This document shows positions 1 to 8,083 of a stretch of 64,000 nucleotides of DNA, in pieces; position 1 is the first letter of the stretch; every line of letters begins with the position of its first letter. Under the pieces are notes generated by a model. That model made no database searches. It was not told the origin of the DNA and worked only from the letters and a program-made list of their open reading frames with translations. This DNA is from Falsiroseomonas sp050563545. GTDB lineage: Bacteria; Pseudomonadota; Alphaproteobacteria; Acetobacterales; Acetobacteraceae. The DNA lies in the NCBI RefSeq assembly GCF_050563545.1, contig NZ_JBNXUM010000001.1:124001-188000 (forward strand), in the 5' to 3' direction. The translations under genes were made by a program, and so were the position numbers.

Positions 1-911
1 ATCCCCTGCCGTCCTGGCGCGACGGGCCGGCCAAGCGCGCCATCTTCACCGCGATCCGCCGCAGCGTGCGCGACGGCACCCCCGACCGCGTCCCTCCCGC
101 CGAGCGTGTCGCCGTCTTCGACAATGACGGGACGCTCTGGGTCGAGCAGCCGCTCTACACGCAGTTCGCCTTCGCCATCGACCGGCTGAAGGAGATGGCC
201 GCGCGCGATCCCGCGCTGCTGCAGCGCCCGATCCTGAAGGCAGCCGTCGACGGCGACATGCGCGCCGTGATGGCCGGCGGCGAGCGCGGCCTGGCGGAGA
301 TCATCGCCGTCACCCATGCCGGCATGTCGCAGGCCGAGTTCCAGCGCATCGTCACGCAGTGGCTGTCCACGGCGCGGCATCCCCGCTTCAACCGGCCCTA
401 CACCCAGCTCATCTACCAGCCCATGCTCGAGGTCATGCGCCTGCTGCGGCGCGAGGGCTTCGCGGTGTGGATCGTGACCGGAGGCGGGCAGGAATTCGTG
501 CGTGCCTTCAGCGCACCGACCTATGCCGTCCCGATCGACCGCGTCGTCGGCTCCGTCGGGAAGACGGAGTTCCGGCTCGGCGCGGACCGCAGCTCCGAGC
601 TGTTCCGCCTGCCGGAGGCCGAGGCCGTTGACGACGGCCCGGGCAAGCCCGTGGGGATCGGCCGCTTCATCGGCCAGCGGCCGCAGATCGCCTTCGGCAA
701 TTCCGACGGCGACATCGAGATGCTGCAATACGCGACCACCGGGCGCGGCGCGCGGCTCGGCATGTTCGTCCATCACGACGATGCCGCGCGCGAATTCGCC
801 TATGACCGGGACACCCATATCGGCCGGCTGGACCGCGGGCTGACCCTCGCGCCGCAATGGGGCTGGCCGCTCATCTCGATGAAGAACGACTGGCTGCGCG
901 TCTTCCCATGA
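1..911 (+). CDS. HAD-superfamily hydrolase (phosphoserine phosphatase-like), 5' end missing
   Basis: The open frame is already running at base 3, so the true start lies before the window; a GTG at 66 is internal, because the residues coded upstream of it continue the same kind of protein. HAD motif I is visible as FDNDGTLW, motif II as the IVTGGG segment, and motif IV as GNSDGDIEML, which together describe an intact Mg-dependent phosphotransfer site. The sequence fits the haloacid dehalogenase-like (HAD type IB, phosphoserine phosphatase-like) hydrolases. The substrate cannot be read from sequence. About 120 bases with no clear gene separate it from fabD, so it is probably not in the fab operon. 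Confidence 0.85.
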   Translation, partial: PLPSWRDGPAKRAIFTAIRRSVRDGTPDRVPPAERVAVFDNDGTLWVEQPLYTQFAFAIDRLKEMAARDPALLQRPILKAAVDGDMRAVMAGGERGLAEIIAVTHAGMSQAEFQRIVTQWLSTARHPRFNRPYTQLIYQPMLEVMRLLRREGFAVWIVTGGGQEFVRAFSAPTYAVPIDRVVGSVGKTEFRLGADRSSELFRLPEAEAVDDGPGKPVGIGRFIGQRPQIAFGNSDGDIEMLQYATTGRGARLGMFVHHDDAAREFAYDRDTHIGRLDRGLTLAPQWGWPLISMKNDWLRVFP

Positions 912-1031
912 AGCGCATGAGGCCGCGAGACGGCCGGGCGCCAAACACCCGGGAGGCGGACCCCCACCCTTGACGCCCGCCCTCCCCCAGCCCTACCCCG
1001 CGCGACCCCGAACAGGTCTCACGGTCCCGTC

Positions 1032-1991
1032 ATGGCACTCGCCTTCACCTTCCCCGGACAGGGGTCCCAGGCCCCCGGCATGGGCCGCGACCTCGCCGCC
1101 GCCTTCCCCGCCGCCCGCGAGGTCTTCGAGGAGGTGGACGAGACGCTGAAGCAGAAGCTGTCCCGGCTGATGTTCGAGGGCCCGGCCGAGGAGCTGACGC
1201 TGACGGCCAATGCCCAGCCCGCCCTGATGGCGGTGTCGCTGGCCGTGCTGCGGACGCTGGAGCGGGAAGGCGGCTTCGGGCTGAAGGACCGGGTCGCGCT
1301 CGTCGCCGGCCATTCGCTCGGCGAATACGCGGCACTCGCCGCCGCCGGCACCTTCGACGTCCCGACCGCCGCCCGCCTGCTGCGGCTGCGCGGCGAGGCC
1401 ATGCAGAAGGCGACGCCGCCGGGCACCGGCGCGATGGCCGCGCTGCTCGGCGCCGAGCTCGACCAGGCCCGCCAGATCTGCGCCGCCGCGGCCGAAGACC
1501 CCGAGACCGGGAAGAAGGAAGTCGTCGAGGTCGCCAACGACAATGGCGGCGGGCAGATCGTGGTCTCCGGCGCCGTCGCCGCGGTGGACCGCGCGATCGA
1601 GAAGGCCAGGGAGGCCGGCGTGAAGCGGGCGATGAAGCTGCCCGTGTCGGCCCCCTTCCACTGCGCCCTGATGGCGCCGGCCGCGGACGCCATGGCCGAG
1701 GCGCTGGAGAGCGCCGCGATGCGCGCGCCCGCCGTGCCGGTCGTGGCCAACGTGACCGCGGCCAAGGCGACCGACCCCGCCGAGATCCGCGACCTGCTGG
1801 TGCGGCAGGTCACGGGGACCGTGCGCTGGCGCGAGTGCATCCTGGCCATGGGCGCCATGGGCTGCGACCGCTTCGTCGAGATCGGCAGCGGCAAGGTCCT
1901 GACCGGCCTGATGAAGCGCCTGGCGCCGGAGGCGAAGGCCGAGGCGGTCGGCACGCCCGCCGATATCGAAGCCTTCCTCAAGACGCTCTGA
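1032..1991 (+). CDS. fabD: Malonyl-CoA:acyl carrier protein transacylase
   Basis: FabD moves the malonyl group from CoA to acyl carrier protein, supplying the extender unit for type II fatty acid synthesis in the cytoplasm. The 319-residue length is normal. The N-terminal GQGSQ motif sits at residues 9-13, the nucleophile elbow GHSLGE at 93-98 (Ser95), the substrate-binding Arg at about 120 and the catalytic His at about 210 in the segment SAPFH. It is followed by fabG after only a few bases, and then acpP and fabF on the same strand, the usual fab cluster order. No missing residues or signs of transfer. Confidence 0.97.
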   Translation: MALAFTFPGQGSQAPGMGRDLAAAFPAAREVFEEVDETLKQKLSRLMFEGPAEELTLTANAQPALMAVSLAVLRTLEREGGFGLKDRVALVAGHSLGEYAALAAAGTFDVPTAARLLRLRGEAMQKATPPGTGAMAALLGAELDQARQICAAAAEDPETGKKEVVEVANDNGGGQIVVSGAVAAVDRAIEKAREAGVKRAMKLPVSAPFHCALMAPAADAMAEALESAAMRAPAVPVVANVTAAKATDPAEIRDLLVRQVTGTVRWRECILAMGAMGCDRFVEIGSGKVLTGLMKRLAPEAKAEAVGTPADIEAFLKTL

Positions 1992-2004
1992 AGGGATGCG
2001 CGCC

Positions 2005-2745
2005 ATGTTCGACCTGACCGGCAAGGTCGCCCTCGTCACAGGCGCGACCGGGGGAATCGGCGAGGGCATCGCCAGGGGGCTGCACGCCCAGGGTGCGACC
2101 GTCGCGCTGACCGGCCGGCGCGAGGCCGAACTCGCCCGTGTCGCGGAGGCGCTGGGCGGCGAGCGCGTGATGGTGGCGCCCGCCGACCTCGCCGACCCCG
2201 CCGCCCCCGCCGCGCTGGTGGAGAAGGTCGAGGGTGCGCTGGGGTCGCTCGACATCCTCGTCAACAACGCCGGCTTCACCCGCGACATGCTGGCGCTGCG
2301 CATGGGCGACGCCGACTGGAACGCGGTGCTGGAGGTGGACCTCAACGCCCCCTTCCGCCTGGCGCGCGCCGCGCTGCGGGGGATGATGAAGAAGCGCTGG
2401 GGCCGGATCGTCTCCATCGCGTCCATCGTCGGCGTCACCGGTAATGCCGGCCAGGCCAACTACGCCGCGGCCAAGGCCGGGCTGATCGGGATGTCGAAGT
2501 CGCTCGCCCAGGAGGTCGCGACCCGCAACGTCACGGTCAACGTCGTCGCCCCGGGCTTCGTGAAGACCGGCATGACGGATGCCCTGAACGAGGTGCAGAG
2601 GACCGCGCTGCTGTCGCGGATCCCCTCCGGCCGCATGGGCGCGCCCGAGGACGTCGCCGCTGCCGTCGCCTACCTCGCGAGCAACGAGGCGGGCTGGGTC
2701 ACGGGGCAGACGATCCACGTCAATGGTGGGATGGCGATGTTCTGA
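2005..2745 (+). CDS. fabG: 3-oxoacyl-ACP reductase
   Basis: FabG performs the NADPH-dependent reduction of 3-oxoacyl-ACP in fatty acid elongation. It is a classical short-chain dehydrogenase: the cofactor motif TGATGGIG is at residues 12-19, NNAG at 87-90, and the catalytic set is Asn114, Ser140, Tyr153 and Lys157. I chose the ATG at 2005 (246 residues) over the in-frame ATG at 1996, because the AAGGG at 1991-1995 stands 9 bases before 2005 but directly abuts 1996. It begins just after the fabD stop, so the two are almost certainly co-transcribed. The C-terminal end, finishing in Gly-Gly-Met-Ala-Met-Phe, is typical of FabG. Confidence 0.97.
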   Translation: MFDLTGKVALVTGATGGIGEGIARGLHAQGATVALTGRREAELARVAEALGGERVMVAPADLADPAAPAALVEKVEGALGSLDILVNNAGFTRDMLALRMGDADWNAVLEVDLNAPFRLARAALRGMMKKRWGRIVSIASIVGVTGNAGQANYAAAKAGLIGMSKSLAQEVATRNVTVNVVAPGFVKTGMTDALNEVQRTALLSRIPSGRMGAPEDVAAAVAYLASNEAGWVTGQTIHVNGGMAMF

Positions 2746-2774
2746 GGGGGTCGCCCTTCGCCGCGTCCCGGTTT

Positions 2775-2880
2775 CCCTCCCCCGCAGGCGGGGGAGGGTC
2801 AGGGAGGGGGTGCTCCGTGCAGTGCGCCCCTTCATCTCCGCACCCCCACCCCATCCCTCCCCCGCCAACGGAGGAGGGAG
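2775..2880. repeat. Extragenic GC palindrome, two copies (one perfect, one degenerate)
   Basis: The first copy has perfect 11-base arms CCCTCCCCCGC (2775-2785) and GCGGGGGAGGG (2788-2798) with a 2-base loop, followed by AGGGAGGGGG. A second, inverted and imperfect copy spans about 2841-2880. Together they fill the gap after fabG. The same unit recurs at six other places in this window, always between genes. It could act as a transcript end or stabiliser for fabDG, or be a REP-type element. Confidence 0.8.
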
Positions 2881-2920
2881 GCACGAAGCGGGGGCGGGAG
2901 CCGTGCCGCGTCGAAGCGTC

Positions 2921-2995
2921 CTACCTCAATCCGAAGAACGCCAGGACCGCCAGCACGACGACGACCAGCCCGACGAGGTAGATGATGTTGTTCAT
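2921..2995 (-). CDS. 24-residue single-pass membrane peptide
   Basis: A very short reading frame encodes MNNIIYLVG followed by a run of Val, Leu and Ala and a Gly-Leu-Arg end, so nearly the whole peptide is one transmembrane helix. Support for translation comes from a good ribosome binding site, GGAGAG, 6 bases before the ATG on the minus strand. I recall similar tiny MNNIIY-type peptides as unnamed proteins in other alphaproteobacteria, but cannot confirm that here. The function is unknown. It lies opposite to the fab genes between fabG and acpP, which suggests its own promoter. Confidence 0.6.
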   Translation of the reverse strand: MNNIIYLVGLVVVVLAVLAFFGLR

Positions 2996-3285
2996 GACGT
3001 TCTCTCCGTGACGTTCCGTTCCGGTCCCGCCAGAACCCCTCGCCCCACCCCGGGGTTCCGCCACGCCCGCGTGGGCAACCCCGGGTCGGGCCCGGACCGC
3101 CCCCCTTTCGCCGCAACCCGCTTGCGTATCGCCCCCGCCTAGGCCAAGTGACGCTTCCATGTTAGAGCCGCGCCGCCCCGGCCCGCCGGGACGCCACGCC
3201 GCAGGCTCGGCATGCCGAGTCGAAAAAAGTTTCCATGCCCCCGCCGGACGCGGGCGCAAGACCGCAGCAGGAGAGACCCCGGTCC

Positions 3286-3525
3286 ATGAGCGACACCGCG
3301 GAGAAGGTGAAGAAGATCGTCGTCGAGCACCTCGGCGTGGACGAGGCGAAGGTGACGCCCGAGGCCTCCTTCATCGACGACCTCGGCGCGGACAGCCTCG
3401 ACACCGTCGAGCTGGTGATGGCCTTCGAGGAGGCCTTCGGCGTGGAGATCCCCGACGACGCCGCCGAGAAGATCACGACCGTCAAGGACGCGATCGACTA
3501 CATCGAGAAGCAGAAGGCGGCTTGA
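3286..3525 (+). CDS. acpP: Acyl carrier protein
   Basis: This is the 79-residue carrier that holds growing acyl chains through a phosphopantetheine arm. The attachment motif GADSLD is at residues 34-39 with Ser37 as the modified residue. The protein is strongly acidic and of standard length. I placed the start at the ATG of MSDTAEK; longer in-frame starts would add a proline/arginine-rich tail unlike any ACP. A GGAGAG ribosome binding site lies about 10 bases before it. It is separated from fabG by about 540 bases containing palindromic repeats and an opposing small gene, so it likely has its own promoter, as expected for a protein needed in large amounts. Confidence 0.97.
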   Translation: MSDTAEKVKKIVVEHLGVDEAKVTPEASFIDDLGADSLDTVELVMAFEEAFGVEIPDDAAEKITTVKDAIDYIEKQKAA

Positions 3526-3637
3526 TGTCGGCTGGCATGGGCGCCTCGCGTTCATGCCATCGAAGGGCGCCGGGCCGGCCCGCAGCGCGGGCCATCGCCG
3601 GCCCCGGCACCGCCTGACCGCAGGGGGAACCTAGGAC

Positions 3638-4921
3638 GTGTTCGCTCATCTCGCCGCGCCCCGCCGCGTCGTCGTCACCGGCATGGGAATCGCCTGCCCC
3701 CTCGGGGTCGGCGTCGAGCACGTCTGGAAGCGCCTGACCGGCGGCGACAGCGGCATCGGGGCCATCCAGTCCTTCGACGTCAGCGCGCTGCCCGCCAAGA
3801 TCGCGGGCCAGGTGCCCGCCGGCCCCAAGGCCGAAGGGAAGCTCGACCTCAACGAGTGGATCCCGGTCAAGGACGTCAAGAAGATGGACCGCTTCATCCA
3901 GCTCGCGCTCGTCGCGGCGGAGGAAGCGGTGCAGGACGCGGGCTGGACGCCCGAGGCCGAATCCGACCGCGTCCGCACTGGCGTGATGATCGGCTCCGGC
4001 ATCGGCGGCCTGCCGACGATCTACGAGGCCTCGGTGCTGATCAAGGAAGGGAAGTTCCGGCGGCTCTCGCCCTTCTTCATCCCCTCCGCGCTGATCAACC
4101 TCGCCTCCGGCCACGTCTCCATCAAGTACGGCTTCAAGGGCCCGAACCACTCCGTGGTCACGGCCTGCGCCACGGGCGTGCATGCGCTCGGCGACGCCGC
4201 CCGCCTCATCGCGCTGGGTGACGCCGACGTCATGGTCGCCGGCGGCGCCGAGGCGGCGGTCAGCGAGATCGGCATGGCGGGCTTTTGCGCGTCGCGCGCG
4301 CTCTCCACCGCCTTCAACGACACGCCCACCAAGGGCTCCCGCCCCTGGGACAAGGACCGCGACGGCTTCGTCATGGGCGAGGGCGCGGGCGTGCTCGTGC
4401 TCGAGGAGTACGAGCACGCGAAGCAGCGCGGCGCGAAGATCTACGCCGAGGTCGTGGGTTACGGCATGTCGGGCGACGCGCACCACATCACGGCGCCCAG
4501 CGAGGACGGCGACGGCGCCTTCCGTTCGATGCGCGCCGCGCTGGCCTCTGCCGGCGTGACGCCGGACCAGGTGCAGTACGTCAACGCGCACGGCACCTCG
4601 ACCCCGATGGGCGACGACATCGAGTTGGGCGCGGTGGAGCGGCTCTGGGGCGATGCGGCGAAGGGCCTGGCGATGTCCTCGACCAAGTCCGCCGTCGGGC
4701 ACCTGCTGGGCGCCGCAGGTGCGGTCGAGGGGATCTTCTCGGTGCTGGCGATCCGCGACGGCGTCGCGCCGCCGACGCTGAACCTCGAGGAGCCGTCGAA
4801 GGAAAGCCCGATCGACCGCGTCGCGAAGGTCGCGCAGGAGCGGAAGATCGACGTCGCCCTGTCCAACAGCTTCGGCTTCGGCGGGACGAACGCGAGCATC
4901 GTGTTCAAGCGCGCCGCCTGA
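3638..4921 (+). CDS. fabF: 3-oxoacyl-ACP synthase II
   Basis: FabF condenses malonyl-ACP with acyl-ACP and is the elongating ketosynthase. The thiolase-fold active site is complete: Cys177 in VTACATG, His318 in NAHGTST, Lys350 and His355 in the segment STKSAVGH. At 427 residues it has the normal length. The start is a GTG with AGGA directly upstream. It follows acpP after about 110 bases. Its last 17 bases overlap the tail of an opposing hypothetical gene. Confidence 0.97.
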   Translation: MFAHLAAPRRVVVTGMGIACPLGVGVEHVWKRLTGGDSGIGAIQSFDVSALPAKIAGQVPAGPKAEGKLDLNEWIPVKDVKKMDRFIQLALVAAEEAVQDAGWTPEAESDRVRTGVMIGSGIGGLPTIYEASVLIKEGKFRRLSPFFIPSALINLASGHVSIKYGFKGPNHSVVTACATGVHALGDAARLIALGDADVMVAGGAEAAVSEIGMAGFCASRALSTAFNDTPTKGSRPWDKDRDGFVMGEGAGVLVLEEYEHAKQRGAKIYAEVVGYGMSGDAHHITAPSEDGDGAFRSMRAALASAGVTPDQVQYVNAHGTSTPMGDDIELGAVERLWGDAAKGLAMSSTKSAVGHLLGAAGAVEGIFSVLAIRDGVAPPTLNLEEPSKESPIDRVAKVAQERKIDVALSNSFGFGGTNASIVFKRAA

Positions 4922-5294
4922 TCAGGGCGCCGCGCAGGCCGCGCGGAAGGCTCGCAGGGGCTGAGACATGGTCCGCAGCCCGCGCTTTATCGGACGCGAC
5001 AGCGCCGGCGATTCCGCCGCCAGGCTCGAGCCGGCGGCCAGCGCGCAGCGACAGCCGGACCCGCTGACCCGCCTCGACCGCCAAGCCGGCTTCCACCGTC
5101 ACGCGCACCGTCCCGGAACCGGGCACGCAGTCCATGAAGACAAGCACCGGGTGGTTCTCGCCGGGTGCGGCGAGCATCAGCTTCGGTGCCTCCGACACGA
5201 CATGCAACCATCGCGCCCTGCTCAGCAGGTCGTCCGCGCGCAGCTGCACGGCGAAGGCGAGCACCACGCCCAGCAGCGCAAGGAAGACGTGCAT
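4905..5294 (-). CDS. Hypothetical protein with N-terminal signal or membrane segment
   Basis: From the ATG at 5294 the frame gives 129 residues starting with a hydrophobic stretch at about residues 3-18 (MHVFLALLGVVLAFAVQLR) that could be a signal peptide or anchor. The rest is rich in Val, Arg and Ala, with a single Cys near position 55 and no recognised domain. Its end runs 17 bases into fabF on the other strand. The ribosome binding site is weak. It is the only plausible product in the 460-base gap between fabF and mltG, and codon choice fits, but it could be a chance frame. Confidence 0.45.
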   Translation of the reverse strand: MHVFLALLGVVLAFAVQLRADDLLSRARWLHVVSEAPKLMLAAPGENHPVLVFMDCVPGSGTVRVTVEAGLAVEAGQRVRLSLRAGRRLEPGGGIAGAVASDKARAADHVSAPASLPRGLRGALIRRRA

Positions 5295-5379
5295 TCCCGG
5301 ATCAACCCAAATCGACGGCGACAACGCCGTACGGCACGCTGCCTTGCGGGAAGGCGCGGCTGACGGCACCTAGGCTGAC

Positions 5380-6378
5380 ATGCGCCGCCGTCTCCTCCAG
5401 CTCGCCGCGACCCTTGTCCTGCTGCTCGCGGTGCTCGCCGGCGGCGGCGTGTACTACGCGCGTCATGCCTACGAAGCCCCCGGCCCGCTCGCCGAGCCCG
5501 CCCAGATCATCGTCCCGCGCGGCGGCCTGACCGTCATCGCCGACGCGCTGGCCGAGCGCGGCGTCATCCGCGACCCCCGCGCCTTCGTCCTCGCGGCCTA
5601 TGCGACGCGCGGCCACGGCAACCTCCGCGCCGCCGAGTTCGTCTTCCCGGCCGGCGCGAGCCTGCAGGACGTGCTGTCGATCCTCCGCCACGCCCGCCCC
5701 GTGCAGCGCCGCCTGACCATCCCCGAGGGCCTGAACGCGAAGCAGATCGCCACCCTAATCGAACGTACCGAGGGCCTGACCGGGGAGACGCCCGCCTTCG
5801 ACGAGGGCGCCCTGCTGCCCGAGACCTATGCCTGGCAATGGGGCGATACCCGCGCCTCGGTCGTCCGCCGCGCCGATGCCGCGATGGACCAGGCACTGGC
5901 TGAGGCCTGGGCCGCCCGCGCGCCCAACCTGCCACTCGCCTCGCCGCGCGAGATGCTCGTGCTCGCCTCCATCGTGGAACGCGAGACCGGCAAGGCCGAG
6001 GAACGCCCCCGGGTCGCCGCCGTCTTCGTCAATCGCCTGCGGCGCGGGATGCCGCTGCAATCCGATCCGACCGCCGCCTATGCCGCGGCCGACGGCGGCG
6101 TGCTGGACCGACCGATCACGCGCGCCGACCTCGACCGCGAGCACCCCTTCAACACCTACCGCATCCGCGGCCTGCCGCCCGGCCCGATCGCGAGCCCCGG
6201 GCGCGACGCGCTGCGCGCCGTCGCCCAGCCCGAATCCACGGAGTTCCTGTTCTTCGTCGCCGACGGCACCGGCGGCCACGCCTTCGCCCGCACGCTGGAG
6301 GAGCACAACCGCAACGTCGCGCGCTGGCGCGAGATCGAGCGGGGACGCACGGGCTCGAACGGCGCGGCGCAGCGCTGA
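5380..6378 (+). CDS. mltG: Endolytic murein transglycosylase MltG
   Basis: MltG (YceG family) cuts nascent peptidoglycan strands at the cytoplasmic membrane and so sets glycan length. The 332-residue protein opens with a positively charged tail and one membrane helix (about residues 5-25), followed by a LysM-like region and the YceG catalytic domain. The catalytic glutamate is seen in the motif ASIVERETG (Glu200), and the segments QSDPT and HPFNTY are family hallmarks. Its place directly after acpP-fabF is conserved in many alphaproteobacteria and links membrane lipid and wall synthesis. Confidence 0.95.
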   Translation: MRRRLLQLAATLVLLLAVLAGGGVYYARHAYEAPGPLAEPAQIIVPRGGLTVIADALAERGVIRDPRAFVLAAYATRGHGNLRAAEFVFPAGASLQDVLSILRHARPVQRRLTIPEGLNAKQIATLIERTEGLTGETPAFDEGALLPETYAWQWGDTRASVVRRADAAMDQALAEAWAARAPNLPLASPREMLVLASIVERETGKAEERPRVAAVFVNRLRRGMPLQSDPTAAYAAADGGVLDRPITRADLDREHPFNTYRIRGLPPGPIASPGRDALRAVAQPESTEFLFFVADGTGGHAFARTLEEHNRNVARWREIERGRTGSNGAAQR

Positions 6379-6520
6379 CGCCGTGAACGCCTTGCCCCCT
6401 CCCGGCCAGCCTGGCCGCAGTCGGCTGAACCCGACCGCTCCGGCGCCAACGAGGTGCGTTGGGCCCCGGCAACAACGGTGGCCGGTAAGTGCGCCCGCCC
6501 CCTCTACCGCTCGTTCTTCC

Positions 6521-6558
6521 CCCTCCCCCGCTGTTGCGGGGGAGGGCTGGGGAGGGGG
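6521..6558. repeat. Extragenic GC palindrome, perfect arms
   Basis: Arms CCCTCCCCCGC (6521-6531) and GCGGGGGAGGG (6536-6546) enclose the loop TGTT, followed by the tail CTGGGGAGGGGG. It lies in the gap between mltG and the downstream transporter, where it could end the mltG transcript. Same family as the copies at 2775, 40926, 44305 and 51227. Confidence 0.85.
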
Positions 6559-6582
6559 CATCAACCCGCGCCACCGCACCCC

Positions 6583-7458
6583 ATGACCCTGACCGGCCCC
6601 GCCCTCTGGTGGCGCCTGGTCGTCATCGGCGGGCTCTGGGGCGCCTCCTTCCCGCTGCTCCGCCTGGTCGCGATGGATATGTCGCCCCTCGCGCTCGCCG
6701 CGCTGCGCGGGCTCTTCGCGGCGGCAGGCGTGCTGGCCTTCCTGCTCGTCACGCGCCGGCTCGGCGGCCGGCTGCGCCTGCGCGACTGGCTGGTGATGGG
6801 CACGACCAATGGCTGGGTGCCCAACCTGCTCACCGCCTCCGCGCTCGGCTCGATCGAGGCGGCGCCGGCGGCGTTGATCCATTCGGCGACGCCGCTCGTC
6901 GTCGCGCTGATGACGACCGTGCTGCTGCGCGACGAGCAGCCGGGCCCGCGCGCGGTCGCGGGGCTGCTGACGGGCTTCGCGGGGATCGCGGTGATCCTCG
7001 GCCCCGACGCGGTCTCGGGGCGCGCCTCCTTCGAGGGCGGGCTGCTGGTGCTGCTCTCGACGCTCTCCTACGCGCTCGGCACGATCTACGCGCGGCGCAT
7101 GCGGCCGGACTCGCCGGCGCAGCTCGCGCTCGGCCAGCAGCTCGTCTCCGGCGTGGTGGCGCTGCTGATCTCGCTGCCCCTCGCGCCCGCCGGCGCCTAT
7201 GACGTGCCGGCGTCGAGCCTGCTGGTGATCGCGCTGCTCGGCATCTTCGCCTCGGCGCTGCCGCTGACGATGTTCCTCTCGCTGCTGGCGCGCGCACGGG
7301 TCACCGACGCGTCGATGGTCGGCTACCTCCAGCCGCCCTTCGCGGCCGCGGTCGGCGCGCTGCTGCTGGGGGAGTGGCCCTCGGCGCTGGTGCTGGTCGG
7401 CGGGGCGATCGTGCTGGCGGGCGTGTGGCTGGCGACGACGCGGCCGGCTCGTAGGTAG
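6583..7458 (+). CDS. DMT-family transporter (EamA domains)
   Basis: A 291-residue inner-membrane protein with about ten hydrophobic helices arranged as two EamA repeats, the layout of drug/metabolite exporters. The start at 6583 (MTLTGP) is preferred over earlier in-frame codons, which would translate the palindromic repeat. The second repeat carries the typical Ser-Met-Val-Gly-Tyr-Leu-Gln-Pro segment followed by a Leu-Leu-Leu-Gly-Glu motif. The substrate cannot be predicted. It converges with the hsp20 gene and shares a hairpin terminator with it. Confidence 0.88.
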   Translation: MTLTGPALWWRLVVIGGLWGASFPLLRLVAMDMSPLALAALRGLFAAAGVLAFLLVTRRLGGRLRLRDWLVMGTTNGWVPNLLTASALGSIEAAPAALIHSATPLVVALMTTVLLRDEQPGPRAVAGLLTGFAGIAVILGPDAVSGRASFEGGLLVLLSTLSYALGTIYARRMRPDSPAQLALGQQLVSGVVALLISLPLAPAGAYDVPASSLLVIALLGIFASALPLTMFLSLLARARVTDASMVGYLQPPFAAAVGALLLGEWPSALVLVGGAIVLAGVWLATTRPARR

Positions 7459-7468
7459 GCGCGGACGA

Positions 7469-7495
7469 CCCGGGGAGGGCAGCGCCGTCCCCGGG
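7469..7495. terminator. Bidirectional hairpin between converging genes
   Basis: An 8-base perfect stem, CCCGGGGA (7469-7476) with TCCCCGGG (7488-7495), and an 11-base loop lie 10 bases after the transporter stop and 10 bases before the end of hsp20. There is no U-run, as is common in GC-rich genomes, so efficiency is uncertain. Confidence 0.6.
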
Positions 7496-7505
7496 CCATC
7501 AGCGC

Positions 7506-7979
7506 CTACCCCTTGATCTCGATCCGCTTCGCCGCCGGCTTCGGCTCCGCCGGGCGCGGGATCGCGACATGCAGCACGCCCTTGTCGAAGCGCGCCTCCA
7601 CCTTGTCGGGGTCGGCGTCGAAGGGCAGCGCGAAGCGGCGGAGGTAGGTGCCGGACTGGCGCTCCACCAGGTGCCAGCGCTTCTCCTTGTCCTCCTCCTT
7701 CCGCTCGACCTTGCGCTCGGCGCGCAGCGTCAGCACGCCGTCCTCAATCTCGACCGAGACGTCCTTCGGCTCGATGCCCGGCAGTTCCGCGGTGAGTTCG
7801 AGCCCGTTCCTGCTCTCGGCGATGTCCACGCGCGGGCTGATGATGCCCGGGCCCGTGAAGGCGGCGGGCAGGTTGCCCCAGCCGCCACCCATGACCTGGT
7901 CGAACAGCCGGTCCATGCCCCGGCGGAGCGAGGTGAAGGGATCGCTCTCGCGGGGATTGCTGGGCAGGGTCTGCGACAT
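7506..7979 (-). CDS. Hsp20/alpha-crystallin small heat-shock protein
   Basis: A 157-residue ATP-independent chaperone that holds unfolding proteins. The alpha-crystallin domain covers about residues 48-145, with the recognisable elements ELPG and GVLTLRAERK, and the late GVLHVAIP strand. The tail ends in RIEIKG, the I-x-I motif that links dimers into oligomers. A strong AGGAGG ribosome binding site fixes the ATG at 7979. A TTGA-N6-TCAA box lies about 90 bases upstream and could place the gene under an FNR/FixK-type regulator. No RpoH-type promoter was obvious. Confidence 0.93.
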   Translation of the reverse strand: MSQTLPSNPRESDPFTSLRRGMDRLFDQVMGGGWGNLPAAFTGPGIISPRVDIAESRNGLELTAELPGIEPKDVSVEIEDGVLTLRAERKVERKEEDKEKRWHLVERQSGTYLRRFALPFDADPDKVEARFDKGVLHVAIPRPAEPKPAAKRIEIKG

Positions 7980-8069
7980 GGTTGGTCCTCCTCTGGCTGC
8001 ATGAGGACCCGGACGATCGGGAGCATCCGGGCGCGGCCGCGACGGTGGCGCGCCGAGGGACCTGTTGCC

Positions 8070-8083
8070 TTGACCCCGATCAA
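8070..8083. promoter_or_regulatory. FNR/FixK-like box upstream of hsp20
   Basis: The sequence TTGACCCCGATCAA matches the TTGA-N6-TCAA pattern bound by FNR/FixK/CRP-type regulators. It overlaps the last codons of the SDR gene and is centred about 97 bases before the hsp20 start, which is compatible with activation of that gene. No convincing -10 sequence was found at the expected distance, so this is suggestive only. Confidence 0.4.

Noticed and set aside
970..998. TTGACG with CTACCC as a promoter for fabD
   Set aside because: The -10 part matches poorly; only the -35 is good, which is common by chance.
1996..2004. Earlier ATG for fabG
   Set aside because: The ribosome binding sequence abuts it directly, and it adds residues not typical of FabG; 2005 has the right spacing.
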